Positions 50,956 to 60,844 of a DNA stretch of 64,000 nucleotides are shown one piece after another (positions within the stretch are counted from its first letter, which is position 1; each line of letters opens with the position of its first letter). The notes under the pieces were generated by a model. The model was not told where the DNA came from and made no database searches. It saw only the letters and a list, made by a program, of their open reading frames with translations. The position numbers and the translations under genes were made by a program. Source of the stretch: Lichenicoccus sp965213775. GTDB taxonomy: Bacteria; Pseudomonadota; Alphaproteobacteria; Acetobacterales; Acetobacteraceae. The DNA is taken from assembly GCA_965213775.1 (NCBI GenBank), contig CBDCAC010000004.1:1178001-1242000 (forward strand). Direction: 5' to 3'.

Positions 50956-52364
50956 CCGTCACCTTCCTGGCACTGATCGCGCTGTCGCTGCTGGCGGCGC
51001 TGCTGTCGCGGCGCGGCCACCGCCGGCAGCGGGCGGCGGACTTCTTCGTCGCCTCCGGCCAGTTCGGCACCATCCTGTTCTTCTTCCTGGCGGTGGGCGA
51101 GACCTACAGCGTCGCCACCATCCTGGGCTTCCCGGGCGGGGTGTACGCGCGCGGCACCAGCTTCGTCAGCTGGTTCCTCGGCTACATCCTGCTCTCCTTC
51201 CCGGTCGGCTACTTCCTTTTCCCGTGGATCTGGCGCGCCGGCCGGCTCTACGGCGCGGTCACCCTGCCCGACCTGTTCCGCGCGCATTTCGACAGCCGCG
51301 CCCTGGAGCTGGTGGTGACGATCACCTCGATCCTGTTCCTGGTGCCGCTCGGGGTGATGCAGTTCGTCGGGCTCGACACCGTGTTCCACAGCCTCGGCTG
51401 GGCGGTGCCGCCGCTCTCGCTCACCATCCTGGCCGGCCTGCTCGCCTTCACCTACATCGCGATCTCCGGCATCCGGGCGCCGGCCTACGTCGCCGTGCTG
51501 AAGGACCTGCTGATGCTGGCGGCGATCCTGCTGACCGGGATCGCGGCACTCGCCGCCGGCAGGGCGGCGGCCCCGGGACCGGCCTTGGGACCGGCGGCCT
51601 CCGCGGTCACCCCGGCCGCCGACCTGTTCTCGATCTCCACCATCGCGCTGCAAAGCGTCGGCTTCTGCCTGGTGCCGCAGACCTGCGCCACCGTGTTCAC
51701 CGCGCGCTCGGTGGCCACCATCCGGCGGGCGCAGGTGCTGATGCCGCTCTACATGCTGATGTTCCCGCTGCTGGTGGTGGTGGCGTATTTCGCGCGCAAC
51801 CGCGCGCAGCACCTCGCGTCGCCGAACGACGTGTTCCTCGCGGTCGCGCGCGCGCTGCTGCCGGGCTGGGCGGCCGGGCTGGTGATGGCCGCCGCCGCGC
51901 TGTCGGCGCTGGTGGTGCTGTCGGGGATCTGCCTGGCGCTGGGGCCGCTGGTCGCGCGCAACCTGGTGCCGGGCCTCGACGACGACCAGCAGCGCCGCTG
52001 GTCCAAGCTGGTGATGGCGCTCTACCTGGCGGCGTCGATCGCCGGCGCCGCCGGCTCGCACCAGCTGATGGTCAGCATCAACAACCTGTTCTATTTCGGC
52101 GTCACCCAGTCGCTGCCGGGCATGCTGGCGATCCTGTTCCTGCGACGCATGCGGCCGGCCTCGATCATAGCCGGGCTGCTGGCGGGCGACGTGACGGCCG
52201 TGCTGCTGCACGTATCGGCGCTGCCGCTCGCCGGGATCAATCCGGGGCTCGTCGGGCTGCTGCTCAACCTCGCGATCGTGCTCGGCGTGCGGTATGGCTG
52301 GCCGGGACCGGAGCGGCTGCCGGTGGCGCAGCGCTGGCCCGCACCGCTATCGGCAGCGCGATGA
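50952..52364 (+). CDS. Sodium:solute symporter family protein
   Basis: SSS (LeuT-fold) transporter with about 13 hydrophobic helices, 470 residues. GTG 50952 overlaps the DUF3311 gene. Family features: DFFVASGQFGTILFFFLAVGETYSVATILGFPGGVYARGTSF, TLPDLFRAHFDSRALELVV, ISGIRAPAYVAVLKDLLMLAAILLTGI, and a cytoplasmic-loop pattern with LVPQTCATVFTARSVATIRRAQ. It should import a small organic solute, probably the monomer released by the neighbouring peptidases, but the substrate cannot be read from the sequence. Confidence 0.88.
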   Translation: MTVTFLALIALSLLAALLSRRGHRRQRAADFFVASGQFGTILFFFLAVGETYSVATILGFPGGVYARGTSFVSWFLGYILLSFPVGYFLFPWIWRAGRLYGAVTLPDLFRAHFDSRALELVVTITSILFLVPLGVMQFVGLDTVFHSLGWAVPPLSLTILAGLLAFTYIAISGIRAPAYVAVLKDLLMLAAILLTGIAALAAGRAAAPGPALGPAASAVTPAADLFSISTIALQSVGFCLVPQTCATVFTARSVATIRRAQVLMPLYMLMFPLLVVVAYFARNRAQHLASPNDVFLAVARALLPGWAAGLVMAAAALSALVVLSGICLALGPLVARNLVPGLDDDQQRRWSKLVMALYLAASIAGAAGSHQLMVSINNLFYFGVTQSLPGMLAILFLRRMRPASIIAGLLAGDVTAVLLHVSALPLAGINPGLVGLLLNLAIVLGVRYGWPGPERLPVAQRWPAPLSAAR

Positions 52365-52439
52365 GCGGCGAGGCCATGCCGCGCGATGGCGAAACCGTGT
52401 ATGTCGTCAGCAGGCTGCGAAGGTTACGAGACGAAGGGC

Positions 52440-52466
52440 AGGCAAGGGGCCTCGCCCCTTGACCCC
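52440..52466 (-). repeat. Dispersed palindromic repeat, partial inverted copy
   Basis: A hairpin AAGGGGC-ctc-GCCCCTT with GGC before and GACCCC after. It is the inverted and diverged counterpart of the hairpin half of the repeat at 52500-52555, lying 34 bases away. The two copies face each other in the spacer after the symporter. Confidence 0.6.
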
Positions 52467-52499
52467 ATCAAAGGCAAGCCTTTGAAAACATCAGTTTAA

Positions 52500-52555
52500 A
52501 AAATGGGGTTTGGGGCCGCCGGCCCCAACGGGTCAAGGGCAGAGCCCTTGCCTTG
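52500..52555 (+). repeat. Dispersed palindromic intergenic repeat, copy 2
   Basis: Begins AAAATGGGGTTTGGGGCC, with the hairpins GGGGCC-gcc-GGCCCC and CAAGGGC-aga-GCCCTTG, then CCTTGG. It lies between the symporter and the aminotransferase genes, which run the same way, so here it would act within or between transcription units rather than at a convergent end. Confidence 0.8.
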
Positions 52556-52594
52556 GTTTTACAGCCTGCCAGAGCAGCGTGGAGATCAGGAACC

Positions 52595-53917
<1,323 letters not shown>

Positions 53918-53942
53918 CCGCCATCGCGGGCCCGGAGACGCG

Positions 53943-55331
53943 ATGAGCCACGCCGAGCCGCCCCGTACGGTCGCGTCGCGCAATCCCGCGACCGGCGCCG
54001 TGATCGCCCGCTACCCGATCGACGATGCGGCCGCGACCGAGACGCGGCTGGGCGAGGCGCAGGCAGGCTTCGAGATCTGGCGCCGCACCCCGGTCGGCGA
54101 GCGCGCGCGGATGCTGGCCCGGCTGTCGCAACGGCTGCTCGCGGACATCGAGCGCCTCGCCGCCCTGATCACGTCGGAGATGGGCAAGACCATCGCCGAG
54201 GCGCGCGCCGAGGTGCGCAAGTGCGCGACCCTTGCCGCCTGGTTCGCCGAGCACGGCCCGGCGCTGATCGCCGACGAACGCGCCCCGGTGGACGACGCCG
54301 AGGTCTACGTGTCCTACCTGCCGCTCGGCATCGTGCTCGGCATCATGCCGTGGAATTTCCCGCTCTGGCAGGCGATGCGCGCCGCGGTGCCGATCCTGCT
54401 GGCCGGCAACGGCTTCCTGCTCAAGCACGCGCCCAACGTCATGGGCTGCGCCTACGCGCTGCGCCAGGCGTTCGAGGAAAGCGGCGCGCCGCGTGGCGTG
54501 CTGGGGGTGATCAACATCGACGCCGAGGCGGTGGAGGCGGTGCTCGCCGACCGACGCATCGCCGCCGTCACCCTGACCGGCAGCGTGCGGGCGGGTGCCG
54601 CGGTGGCGGCGCAGGCGGGCAGGCTGATTAAGAAGTCGCTGCTGGAGCTGGGCGGATCGGACCCCTACATCGTGCTCGCCGACGCCGATCTCGATCGCGC
54701 GGTCGCGACCGCGGTCACCGCGCGCTTCCAGAACGCCGGCCAGGTCTGCCTCGCGGCCAAGCGTTTCATCCTGGAGGCGCCGATCGCCGAGCGCTTCACC
54801 GAGGCGTTCGTGCAGGCCGCGCGCGGCCTCGTCGTCGGCGACCCGATGCGCGAGGACACCAGGATCGGCCCGATCGCGCGCGAGGACCTGCGCGAGGGGC
54901 TGGACCGGCAGGTGCGCCGCTCGATCGAGCGGGGTGCGCGGCTGCTGCTGGGCGGCCATGCGCTCGAGGGTCCCGGCACCTTCTACGCGCCGACCGTGCT
55001 CTCGCAGGTCCGGCCCGGCATGGCGGCGTTCGACGAGGAGACGTTCGGCCCGGTCGCGGCGATGATCGTGGCCGAGGACGCGGACGACGCGGTCAGCCTG
55101 GCCAACGACAGCGCGTTCGGCCTGAGCGGCAACCTCTGGACGCGCGACATCGGGCGCGGGCGCGAGCTCGCCCGTCGGCTCGAGACCGGCGGGGTGTTCA
55201 TCAACGGCTACACCGCCTCTGACCCGCGCACGCCGGTCGGCGGCGTCAAGCAGAGCGGCTACGGCCGCGAGCTGTCGCATTTCGGCATCCGCGAGTTCGT
55301 CAACGCGCAGACCGTCTGGATCAAGTCCTAG
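53943..55331 (+). CDS. NAD(P)-dependent succinate-semialdehyde-type aldehyde dehydrogenase
   Basis: 462-residue ALDH of the SSADH/GabD-like group. Seen are NPATGAVIARYP, ITSEMGKTIAEARAEVRK, GIVLGIMPWNFPLWQ, LLAGNGFLLKHAPNVMG, LTGSVRAGAAVAAQAG, LELGGSDPYIVLADADL, and catalytic Cys (about 269) in QNAGQVCLAAKRF. The conserved Glu is in LLELGGSD. It should oxidise the semialdehyde left by the aminotransferase to a diacid. The order aminotransferase-ALDH is the same as nylD-nylE, gabT-gabD and beta-alanine catabolism. Confidence 0.93.
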   Translation: MSHAEPPRTVASRNPATGAVIARYPIDDAAATETRLGEAQAGFEIWRRTPVGERARMLARLSQRLLADIERLAALITSEMGKTIAEARAEVRKCATLAAWFAEHGPALIADERAPVDDAEVYVSYLPLGIVLGIMPWNFPLWQAMRAAVPILLAGNGFLLKHAPNVMGCAYALRQAFEESGAPRGVLGVINIDAEAVEAVLADRRIAAVTLTGSVRAGAAVAAQAGRLIKKSLLELGGSDPYIVLADADLDRAVATAVTARFQNAGQVCLAAKRFILEAPIAERFTEAFVQAARGLVVGDPMREDTRIGPIAREDLREGLDRQVRRSIERGARLLLGGHALEGPGTFYAPTVLSQVRPGMAAFDEETFGPVAAMIVAEDADDAVSLANDSAFGLSGNLWTRDIGRGRELARRLETGGVFINGYTASDPRTPVGGVKQSGYGRELSHFGIREFVNAQTVWIKS

Positions 55332-55452
55332 CGTCTGATCGTCCCAAGACCTGCGGCTGGCTGCTACCGGCCCAGGCCGAGCGAGATCTTGGACTTGATC
55401 GTCAGAAGGCGAATCTTCAGTGTATTTTTTCTGCAACGCCGCGGAGGCGCTT

Positions 55453-56322
55453 GTGAAGAGACGCCGGTTCATTATTGCTGTGGCGGCTGTCGCTGTTGGC
55501 GCGGTTGTTCGACCTAGTCAGTGGGCCTGGGCACAAGTCGCACCGAAGCTCCTCAAGTTTACCATGTCGGACGGTGTAGATTTGGCCGTCAGGCGTCAGG
55601 GCAAGGGACCGAGCCTTTTACTCGTTCACGGTGCAAGCGGATCGCATCTCTCTTACTCGCGGCTTATTCCGCTGCTGACCTCATCGTTCACGACCTTTGC
55701 GCTTGATCGGCGCGGTTATGGTGACAGCGGCGGTCAATCCGAGCATAGCCTCTCACGCGAGGCCGAGGATATCGCAGCGATAATCGATGTACTGCCAGCA
55801 CCGGTCTATGTCTTCGCCCACTCGTCCGGAGCGATCGAGACGCTCGAGGCCCTGCTCCTGACGAGAAAGGTGCGTGGCGCGATACTCTATGAACCACCGC
55901 TCACCGCAGTGGGAGCCTCATCGCCCAGCCCCGTATGCTCACTCGTGGCCGCCGACAAGATGCAGGAGGCGTTAGTCACGTTCTATCGCGACTACGTACG
56001 ACTTCCACCCTCGGTTATCATCGGAGTACATAAGAGCCCGAATTGGGCTGCAGAAGTTAGAGCCGCACCGGCGTTATGCAACGAACTCACCGCACTCTCG
56101 ATCTATCGGTTCGATGCGAGGCAATTCGCGTCCCTCCATACGCCGACGCTTTTCCTTTTGGGCGATCAGAGCCCGCCGTTCATGGCCGCAAGCGTCAAGA
56201 GCGGTGCCGCAGCCGTGACAGGTGCAAGATTGCAGATGCTTCCCGGCCAGCAGCATGGCGCCCTGGTCCAGGCTCCCGAGATGATTGCGACGATCATCGG
56301 GAACGAATTCGCCTCCTCCTGA
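55453..56322 (+). CDS. Exported alpha/beta hydrolase
   Basis: 289 residues. GTG 55453 is chosen because GGAGG lies eight bases upstream; an upstream GTG at 55420 has none. The N-terminus (KRRRFIIAVAAVAVGAVVRPSQWAWAQ) is a signal peptide with three arginines, and the mature part opens with LKFTMSDGVDLAVRRQGKG. Triad: nucleophile in VFAHSSGAIETLEALL, Asp in TLFLLGDQSP and His in MLPGQQHGALVQAPE. GxG is in DRRGYGDSGGQ. The gene is visibly less GC-rich than its neighbours, which suggests recent transfer. Substrate unknown. Confidence 0.82.
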   Translation: MKRRRFIIAVAAVAVGAVVRPSQWAWAQVAPKLLKFTMSDGVDLAVRRQGKGPSLLLVHGASGSHLSYSRLIPLLTSSFTTFALDRRGYGDSGGQSEHSLSREAEDIAAIIDVLPAPVYVFAHSSGAIETLEALLLTRKVRGAILYEPPLTAVGASSPSPVCSLVAADKMQEALVTFYRDYVRLPPSVIIGVHKSPNWAAEVRAAPALCNELTALSIYRFDARQFASLHTPTLFLLGDQSPPFMAASVKSGAAAVTGARLQMLPGQQHGALVQAPEMIATIIGNEFASS

Positions 56323-56422
56323 AAGCCGATACATCGCGGCGCAAACGTGGTTGAGCGCCGGCCGATGAGACAGATAGCGCCCCCTCGAGGCGTCTGCTTT
56401 CGAGAAGCTCAAGATCCGCGCC

Positions 56423-56809
56423 GTGACCGCAACGGGCGCAAAGCCGTTATCAGGGGCAGTCCTTTCGCTCTGGTTCGAGCCAAGATCGGTGGCCCGACAC
56501 GTGTCCCTGCGCACCGACTTTGAAGCCCGCTTCGGCATCGAGACCAAAGCCAATCGAAAAATATTCGGGCAATTCCCCGATATCGGCTCCTTGCTGATGT
56601 ATTATCGCCATTTTCCGACCGGAACGCGACGTGGGGCGCAGTCAAGCGAGCCGGTGGATCGCTTGCGCGGCCAGACTGGCACCCGCTTCCCCCACGTCTG
56701 GATCAGTTGCGGGATCAAGCGGCTCTCGACGCTCGACCTGTTCGGGGCGTCTAGGTATCGATCGCAGGACCACATGCATCGCAAGGCGGCACGCAGGTCC
56801 CTCGGATGA
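56423..56809 (+). pseudogene. Remnant of an FAD-dependent aromatic monooxygenase C-terminal region
   Basis: The 128-residue frame contains RGQTGTRFPHVWISCGIKRLSTLDLFGASRY. The pattern PGxRxPHxWL...STLDLFG is the C-terminal hallmark of TfdB/PheA-type FAD hydroxylases. The rest of the enzyme (FAD motifs, about 400 residues) is missing upstream. The sequence before it (DFEARFGIETKANRKIFGQFPDIGSL) is not recognisable. It is best read as the decayed end of a lost monooxygenase gene. Alternatively the frame is a short hypothetical gene. It lies in the same lower-GC islet as the alpha/beta hydrolase. Confidence 0.45.
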
Positions 56810-56943
56810 GGCGCTACGGCCGGCGACGAGTGGGGAGGCCCGGTTGCAGCGGGACGAAGCTTAGATCTTAGGCTCAGACTGGACCCGTCTCCTGCCCGCC
56901 GTCCGCGCCGCTCGTCTTGCGCATCGGTCCGTATGCTTGGACC

Positions 56944-58749
56944 ATGAGACCGATGACGACGAACCCCGAGCCCGACGATCTCGACGACCCCGCACTGCGC
57001 GACCGCGCCGTCGCCGCCGCCCTCGGCGCCGCACCCTTCGACCTGCTGCTGAACGGCGCCGAGATCGCCTGCATGGTCACCGGACGCCTGCGCCGCGCCG
57101 ATGTCGGGCTGGTCGGCCCGCTGATCGCCAGCGTGCATCCGCCGGCGAGCCGGCAGGACGCGGCCGAGCGGGTCGCGCTGGACGGCCGCATCGTGGCACC
57201 CGGGCTGATCGACACCCACCTGCACATCGAGAGCTCGATGGTCACGCCCCGGCGCTACGCCGAGACGGTGGTGCCGCAGGGCACCACCACCATCTGCTGG
57301 GACCCGCACGAGCTCGGCAACGTCCACGGGCTGGACGGCGTGCGCTGGGCGGCGGCGGAATCCCGCGACCTGCCGCTGCGCATCCTGCTGCTCGCACCCT
57401 CCTGCGTGCCGTCCGCACCGGGACTGGAGCGGGCGGGTGCCGCGTTCGGTCCAGACGAGCTGCGCGAGATGCTGTCCTGGCCGGAGATCGCCGGCATCGC
57501 CGAGATCATGGACATGCGCGGCGTGCTGGCGCGCGAGCCGCGCATGCGCGGCATCATGCAGGCGGCACTCGCCAGCGGCAAGCTGGTCTGCGGCCATGCG
57601 CGCGACCTCCGGGGCGCCGAGCTGATCGCCTTCGCGGCCTCCGGCATCGCCTCGGACCACGAGATCGGCTCCGGCGAGGACCTGATCGCCAAGCTCGAGG
57701 CCGGCTTCACCATCGAGCTGCGCGGCTCGCACGACGGCGTGCTGCCGGGCGCGGTCGCCGCGCTGCGCGCGCTGCCGATGATCCCGCAGACGCTCACGCT
57801 GTGCACCGACGACGTGCTGCCGGACCGGCTGGTGGCGCAGGGCGGCATGATCGACCTGATCCGGCGGCTCGTCGCACGCGGTCTCGATCCGCTGCAGGCG
57901 CTGCGCGCGGCCACGCTGAACGCAGCGCAGCGTATCGGCCGGCGCGACCTCGGGCTGGTGGCGCCGGGCCGCCGCGCCGACCTGATCGTGCTGTCCGACC
58001 TCCACGCGCTGCGGGTGGAGCGTGTCTACGCCTCCGGCCGGCTCGCCGGCCAGGACGGCGTGTCGCCGGCGCCGCCGCGTGCCGCCCGGATGCCGCCGCC
58101 GGCGCCGTCGGTCCGGCTGGCGCCGCTCGACGCCGGTGATTTCCGCATCCGCGCACCGGGCGATGCGGGCCGGGCACGGCTGCGCACCATCCACACCCCG
58201 CGCTTCACCCGCTGGGCGGAAACGGCGGCCGAGGTGCGCGGCGGCGTCGTGCTGCTGCCGCAGGAGGCGCTGCTGATGGCGGTCGTGCATCGGCACGGCG
58301 CCGCCGACGCCCGTCCCGCGCTCGGCGTGCTGCAGGGCTGGGGCGCCTGGCGTGGCGCGCTCGCCACCACCGTCTCGCACGACAGCCACAACCTGACCGT
58401 GTTCGGCCGCGATGCCCACGACATGGCGCTGGCCGCCAACGCGCTGATCCGCTGCGGCGGCGGCCTCGCGGTCGTCTCCGGCGGGGTGCTGCGCGCGCTG
58501 CTGGAGCTGCCGCTGGGCGGGCTGATCTCCGACCGTCCGACGGCGGAGGTGGCCGAAGCCTTCTCGGTGCTGCGCGAGGAGGCGGGCCGGATCGCGGATT
58601 TCGCCGACGCCGTGCTGCCGTTCCGCAGCGTCACCGGCGCCAGCCTCGCCTGCAATCCCGGGCCGCATTTGACCGACCTCGGCGTCACCGACGGCTCCAC
58701 CGGCACGGTGTTTGCGGACAGCGTCATCGCCTTCGAGGCGGCGCTCTGA
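56944..58749 (+). CDS. ade: Adenine deaminase
   Basis: Amidohydrolase-superfamily enzyme that converts adenine to hypoxanthine plus ammonia; 601 residues from ATG 56944 (an upstream TTG at 56917 is possible). Metal-site motifs: APGLIDTHLHIESSMVTP (His-x-His), CWDPHELGNVHG, GHARDLRG, ASDHEIGS, and LCTDDVLPDRL with the catalytic Asp. The C-terminal adenine-deaminase domain follows (GGVVLLPQEALLMAVVHRHG, VSHDSHNLTVFG, GGLISDRP). A nucleoside hydrolase converges on it from the right, so the pair fits purine salvage. The repeat and transposon follow its stop. Confidence 0.95.
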   Translation: MRPMTTNPEPDDLDDPALRDRAVAAALGAAPFDLLLNGAEIACMVTGRLRRADVGLVGPLIASVHPPASRQDAAERVALDGRIVAPGLIDTHLHIESSMVTPRRYAETVVPQGTTTICWDPHELGNVHGLDGVRWAAAESRDLPLRILLLAPSCVPSAPGLERAGAAFGPDELREMLSWPEIAGIAEIMDMRGVLAREPRMRGIMQAALASGKLVCGHARDLRGAELIAFAASGIASDHEIGSGEDLIAKLEAGFTIELRGSHDGVLPGAVAALRALPMIPQTLTLCTDDVLPDRLVAQGGMIDLIRRLVARGLDPLQALRAATLNAAQRIGRRDLGLVAPGRRADLIVLSDLHALRVERVYASGRLAGQDGVSPAPPRAARMPPPAPSVRLAPLDAGDFRIRAPGDAGRARLRTIHTPRFTRWAETAAEVRGGVVLLPQEALLMAVVHRHGAADARPALGVLQGWGAWRGALATTVSHDSHNLTVFGRDAHDMALAANALIRCGGGLAVVSGGVLRALLELPLGGLISDRPTAEVAEAFSVLREEAGRIADFADAVLPFRSVTGASLACNPGPHLTDLGVTDGSTGTVFADSVIAFEAAL

Positions 58750-58752
58750 GAA

Positions 58753-58815
58753 GGCTAAGGCAAGGGCGCTGCCCTTGACCCGCTGGGGCCGGAAGGCCCC
58801 AGGCCCCATTTTCAG
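58753..58815 (-). repeat. Dispersed palindromic intergenic repeat, copy 3, interrupted by a transposon
   Basis: Reading on the minus strand it opens CTGAAAATGGGGCC and contains the hairpins GGGGCC-ttc-CGGCCCC (with offsets) and CAAGGGC-agc-GCCCTTG, then CCTTAGCC. The TGA at the very start is part of the target duplication of the transposon and is also the stop codon of the nucleoside hydrolase in the uninterrupted locus. The repeat sits between convergent genes, ade and the nucleoside hydrolase. Confidence 0.75.
58808..58815. repeat. Target site duplication, left copy
   Basis: ATTTTCAG immediately before the left inverted repeat. The identical octamer follows the right inverted repeat at 62885-62892. 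Eight bases is the usual duplication length of the IS1595 family. Confidence 0.9.
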
Positions 58816-58839
58816 GGCGATGTTGTAGTTGCCAAACCC
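58816..58839 (+). repeat. Left terminal inverted repeat of the transposon
   Basis: Starts GGCGATGTT, ends GTAGTTGCCAAACCC. It pairs with 62861-62884 with mismatches at positions 4, 7 and 9. The methyltransferase start codon is 46 bases inside it. Confidence 0.9.
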
Positions 58840-58885
58840 AGCCGCGCGGGGTAGCTTCTCGCTATCGTGAGCGGAGGGCGGCGGC

Positions 58886-60643
58886 ATGGCGAAGGCGACC
58901 GGTATCGGCGGGACCGCTCCCAAGAAGCATCTGCATTATGGGGACAACCTCGATGTGATGAGGAAGATGCTAGATAAAAGTTTCGACCTCACCTATCTCG
59001 ATCCGCCATTCAAGTCCGGTCTCGACTACAACTTGCTGTTTACTGAGGACGGTATTGCGCCGGATGAGGCGCAAATGACCGCGTTCAAGGACACTTGGCT
59101 ATGGGACCAGGGAGCGCAGGCCGCTTTCGAGAAAATTCAGGACATCCCGAACCCGCGTCTGGTCAACCTCATCAATGCACTTCACGTCGGCTTGGAAAAG
59201 ACGCCGATGCTAGCTTACCTAGTCAACATGGCTGTTCGGCTGGTCGAGATTCGGCGGTTGATGAAGGATGAGGGTTCGATCTATCTGCATTGCGATCCGA
59301 CCGCCAGCCATTACCTGAAGATGCTTATGGACGCGATCTTTGGGCCTCTCGCATTCAAGAGTGAAATCATTTGGCGGCGTACTGGATCGCACAATAAGGC
59401 AAAGCGATGGGCACCGATCCATGATACGATTCTGTTCTACACGAAGACCGAGACCTATACGTGGAACAACCCCAAGCGGCCTTATATGGCCGGCCACGTG
59501 AAAGCCTTCTTTGTCCCTGACGGGAAGGGCGGGCATAAAACGAATTACTATGGTAATGTCCTGACCGGTTCTGGCACGCGGAACGGTGAAAGCGGACAGC
59601 CGTGGATGGGCTTCGACCCGACCGCGAAGGGCCGACATTGGGCGGTGCCGGGAGCGATCTGGGAGGAAGTCGGTATTGATCCCGCCGGGCTGACGCAGCA
59701 TCAGAAGCTCGATCTTCTCCACTCAAAGGGTTTCATCAAGATCACTCCTGGCCAGATGTGGCCGATGTATGAGCGGACTATCCAGCCAAGCGAAGGGCCT
59801 GCCGCTTCCGACCTGTGGACATTCCAGCCCTACACTGAAGGGACTGTGTTTGGCACGGGAGAGGGCATCGACGCTGATATACGATGGCTGAGTCCACAGG
59901 ACGCCGAGCGGCTGAAATACCCGACACAAAAGCCTGTTACCCTGTTGAAGCGGATTATTTTGGCTTCATCGAAGCCGGGTGATAGCATCTTCGACCCGTT
60001 TTGCGGGTGCGGCACCACGATTGCAGCAGCGGAGGAACTGAAGCGTGACTGGGTCGGCATCGATGTATCGCCATTTGCCATTGGTCTCATCCGCCGGCAA
60101 CGCCTAGCTCCTATCAAGTACCTGACGGAAGGGGTTGATTACGACGTCACGGGCCTTCCGACCACTTCGGCCGGCGCGAAAATGATGTGGGACCAGGACC
60201 CGAAGGTGTTTGAAGTGTGGTGCCTGACAGAGTTGGGGGGCATTCCCAACGAGAAACAGGGTGGCGACAAGGGAATTGACGGCCGGATCGTATTCAAGCC
60301 GGACGGCAAGAAAGCACAGTTTGCCGTGGTATCGGTGAAGGGCGGCAAACTGAAGGCGGATGACGTGCGCTCGTTGTCGCACGTGGCGCAGAGAGAGAAG
60401 GCGTCATCATTGGGCTTCGGGGTGCTAGTATCTATGTATGAACCGACTAAGGGCATGAAAACCGACGCCGCTTCCGCTGGCACGGCTACTTTCAACGGTA
60501 AGAAGTATCCACTGGTTCAATGGATCACTGTTGAAGAAATGCTGCATGGGAAGCGACCGGACTTACCGCTGATTGATCCAGGCGCGGCTTATGCGGGCAA
60601 AACATCTAAAATCAAAACGGGTCATCAGGATAGCTTCCTGTAG
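58886..60643 (+). CDS. Beta-class adenine/N4-cytosine DNA methyltransferase fused to a putative restriction-endonuclease-like domain
   Basis: 585-residue transposon cargo. ATG 58886 has GGAGGG upstream. The N-terminal ~420 residues are an N4/N6 methyltransferase: HYGDNLDVM, catalytic LDPPFKSGLDYN (DPPF 39-42), a target-recognition stretch in the middle, and the SAM motif FDPFCGCGTT (369-378) late in the chain, the beta-class order seen in type III Mod proteins. After GIDVS a further ~150 residues contain GGDKGIDGRIVF (459-470) and VVSVKGG (Lys about 485). These resemble the Asp and Lys of a PD-(D/E)xK nuclease of the Mrr type, though Ser stands where Glu/Gln is usual. It may be a single-chain restriction-modification enzyme or an orphan methylase. 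Confidence 0.8.
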   Translation: MAKATGIGGTAPKKHLHYGDNLDVMRKMLDKSFDLTYLDPPFKSGLDYNLLFTEDGIAPDEAQMTAFKDTWLWDQGAQAAFEKIQDIPNPRLVNLINALHVGLEKTPMLAYLVNMAVRLVEIRRLMKDEGSIYLHCDPTASHYLKMLMDAIFGPLAFKSEIIWRRTGSHNKAKRWAPIHDTILFYTKTETYTWNNPKRPYMAGHVKAFFVPDGKGGHKTNYYGNVLTGSGTRNGESGQPWMGFDPTAKGRHWAVPGAIWEEVGIDPAGLTQHQKLDLLHSKGFIKITPGQMWPMYERTIQPSEGPAASDLWTFQPYTEGTVFGTGEGIDADIRWLSPQDAERLKYPTQKPVTLLKRIILASSKPGDSIFDPFCGCGTTIAAAEELKRDWVGIDVSPFAIGLIRRQRLAPIKYLTEGVDYDVTGLPTTSAGAKMMWDQDPKVFEVWCLTELGGIPNEKQGGDKGIDGRIVFKPDGKKAQFAVVSVKGGKLKADDVRSLSHVAQREKASSLGFGVLVSMYEPTKGMKTDAASAGTATFNGKKYPLVQWITVEEMLHGKRPDLPLIDPGAAYAGKTSKIKTGHQDSFL

Positions 60644-60656
60644 CTCGGTCGCCCTA

Positions 60657-60842
60657 CTACTCCTCACAAGCCTGTGGCTTGTGCGGCACTGGCGACGCCT
60701 TCGGCTTCTGCCGCGCGATCCCCTTCAGCTTCTCGTCAAACGCTGCTTGGTCTTCGTCGCAACCGAGGGTGCGAGCGGCTTCTTTGAAGCGGTCAATCTG
60801 GGCCGCACTACCCGGTTCTGGACTTTCTGGTTTACGATCCAT
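60657..60842 (-). CDS. Small conserved protein with a DRFKEAAR motif
   Basis: 61-residue protein on the minus strand: DRFKEAARTLGCDEDQAAFDEKLKGIARQKP, between disordered ends rich in Pro and charged residues. This helical core has the look of small uncharacterised proteins found near phage and plasmid genes; that is recollection, not a search. Its ATG at 60842 is two bases from the DUF3800 ATG at 60845, and it faces the methyltransferase stop across 13 bases. The composition argues for a real gene rather than chance. No function known; an antitoxin-like or partner role for DUF3800 is only a guess. Confidence 0.6.
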   Translation of the reverse strand: MDRKPESPEPGSAAQIDRFKEAARTLGCDEDQAAFDEKLKGIARQKPKASPVPHKPQACEE

Positions 60843-60844
60843 TC

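Noticed and set aside
49182..52211. 1,009-residue open frame on the minus strand
   Set aside because: Antisense to the amidase, NylC-like peptidase and symporter genes. Composition is repetitive (HRQ-, RRQ-rich) and no domain is recognisable.
56497..56506. Palindrome GACACGTGTC as a second parS
   Set aside because: It shares only the CACGTG core with parS; flanking bases do not match, and it lies within the remnant gene.
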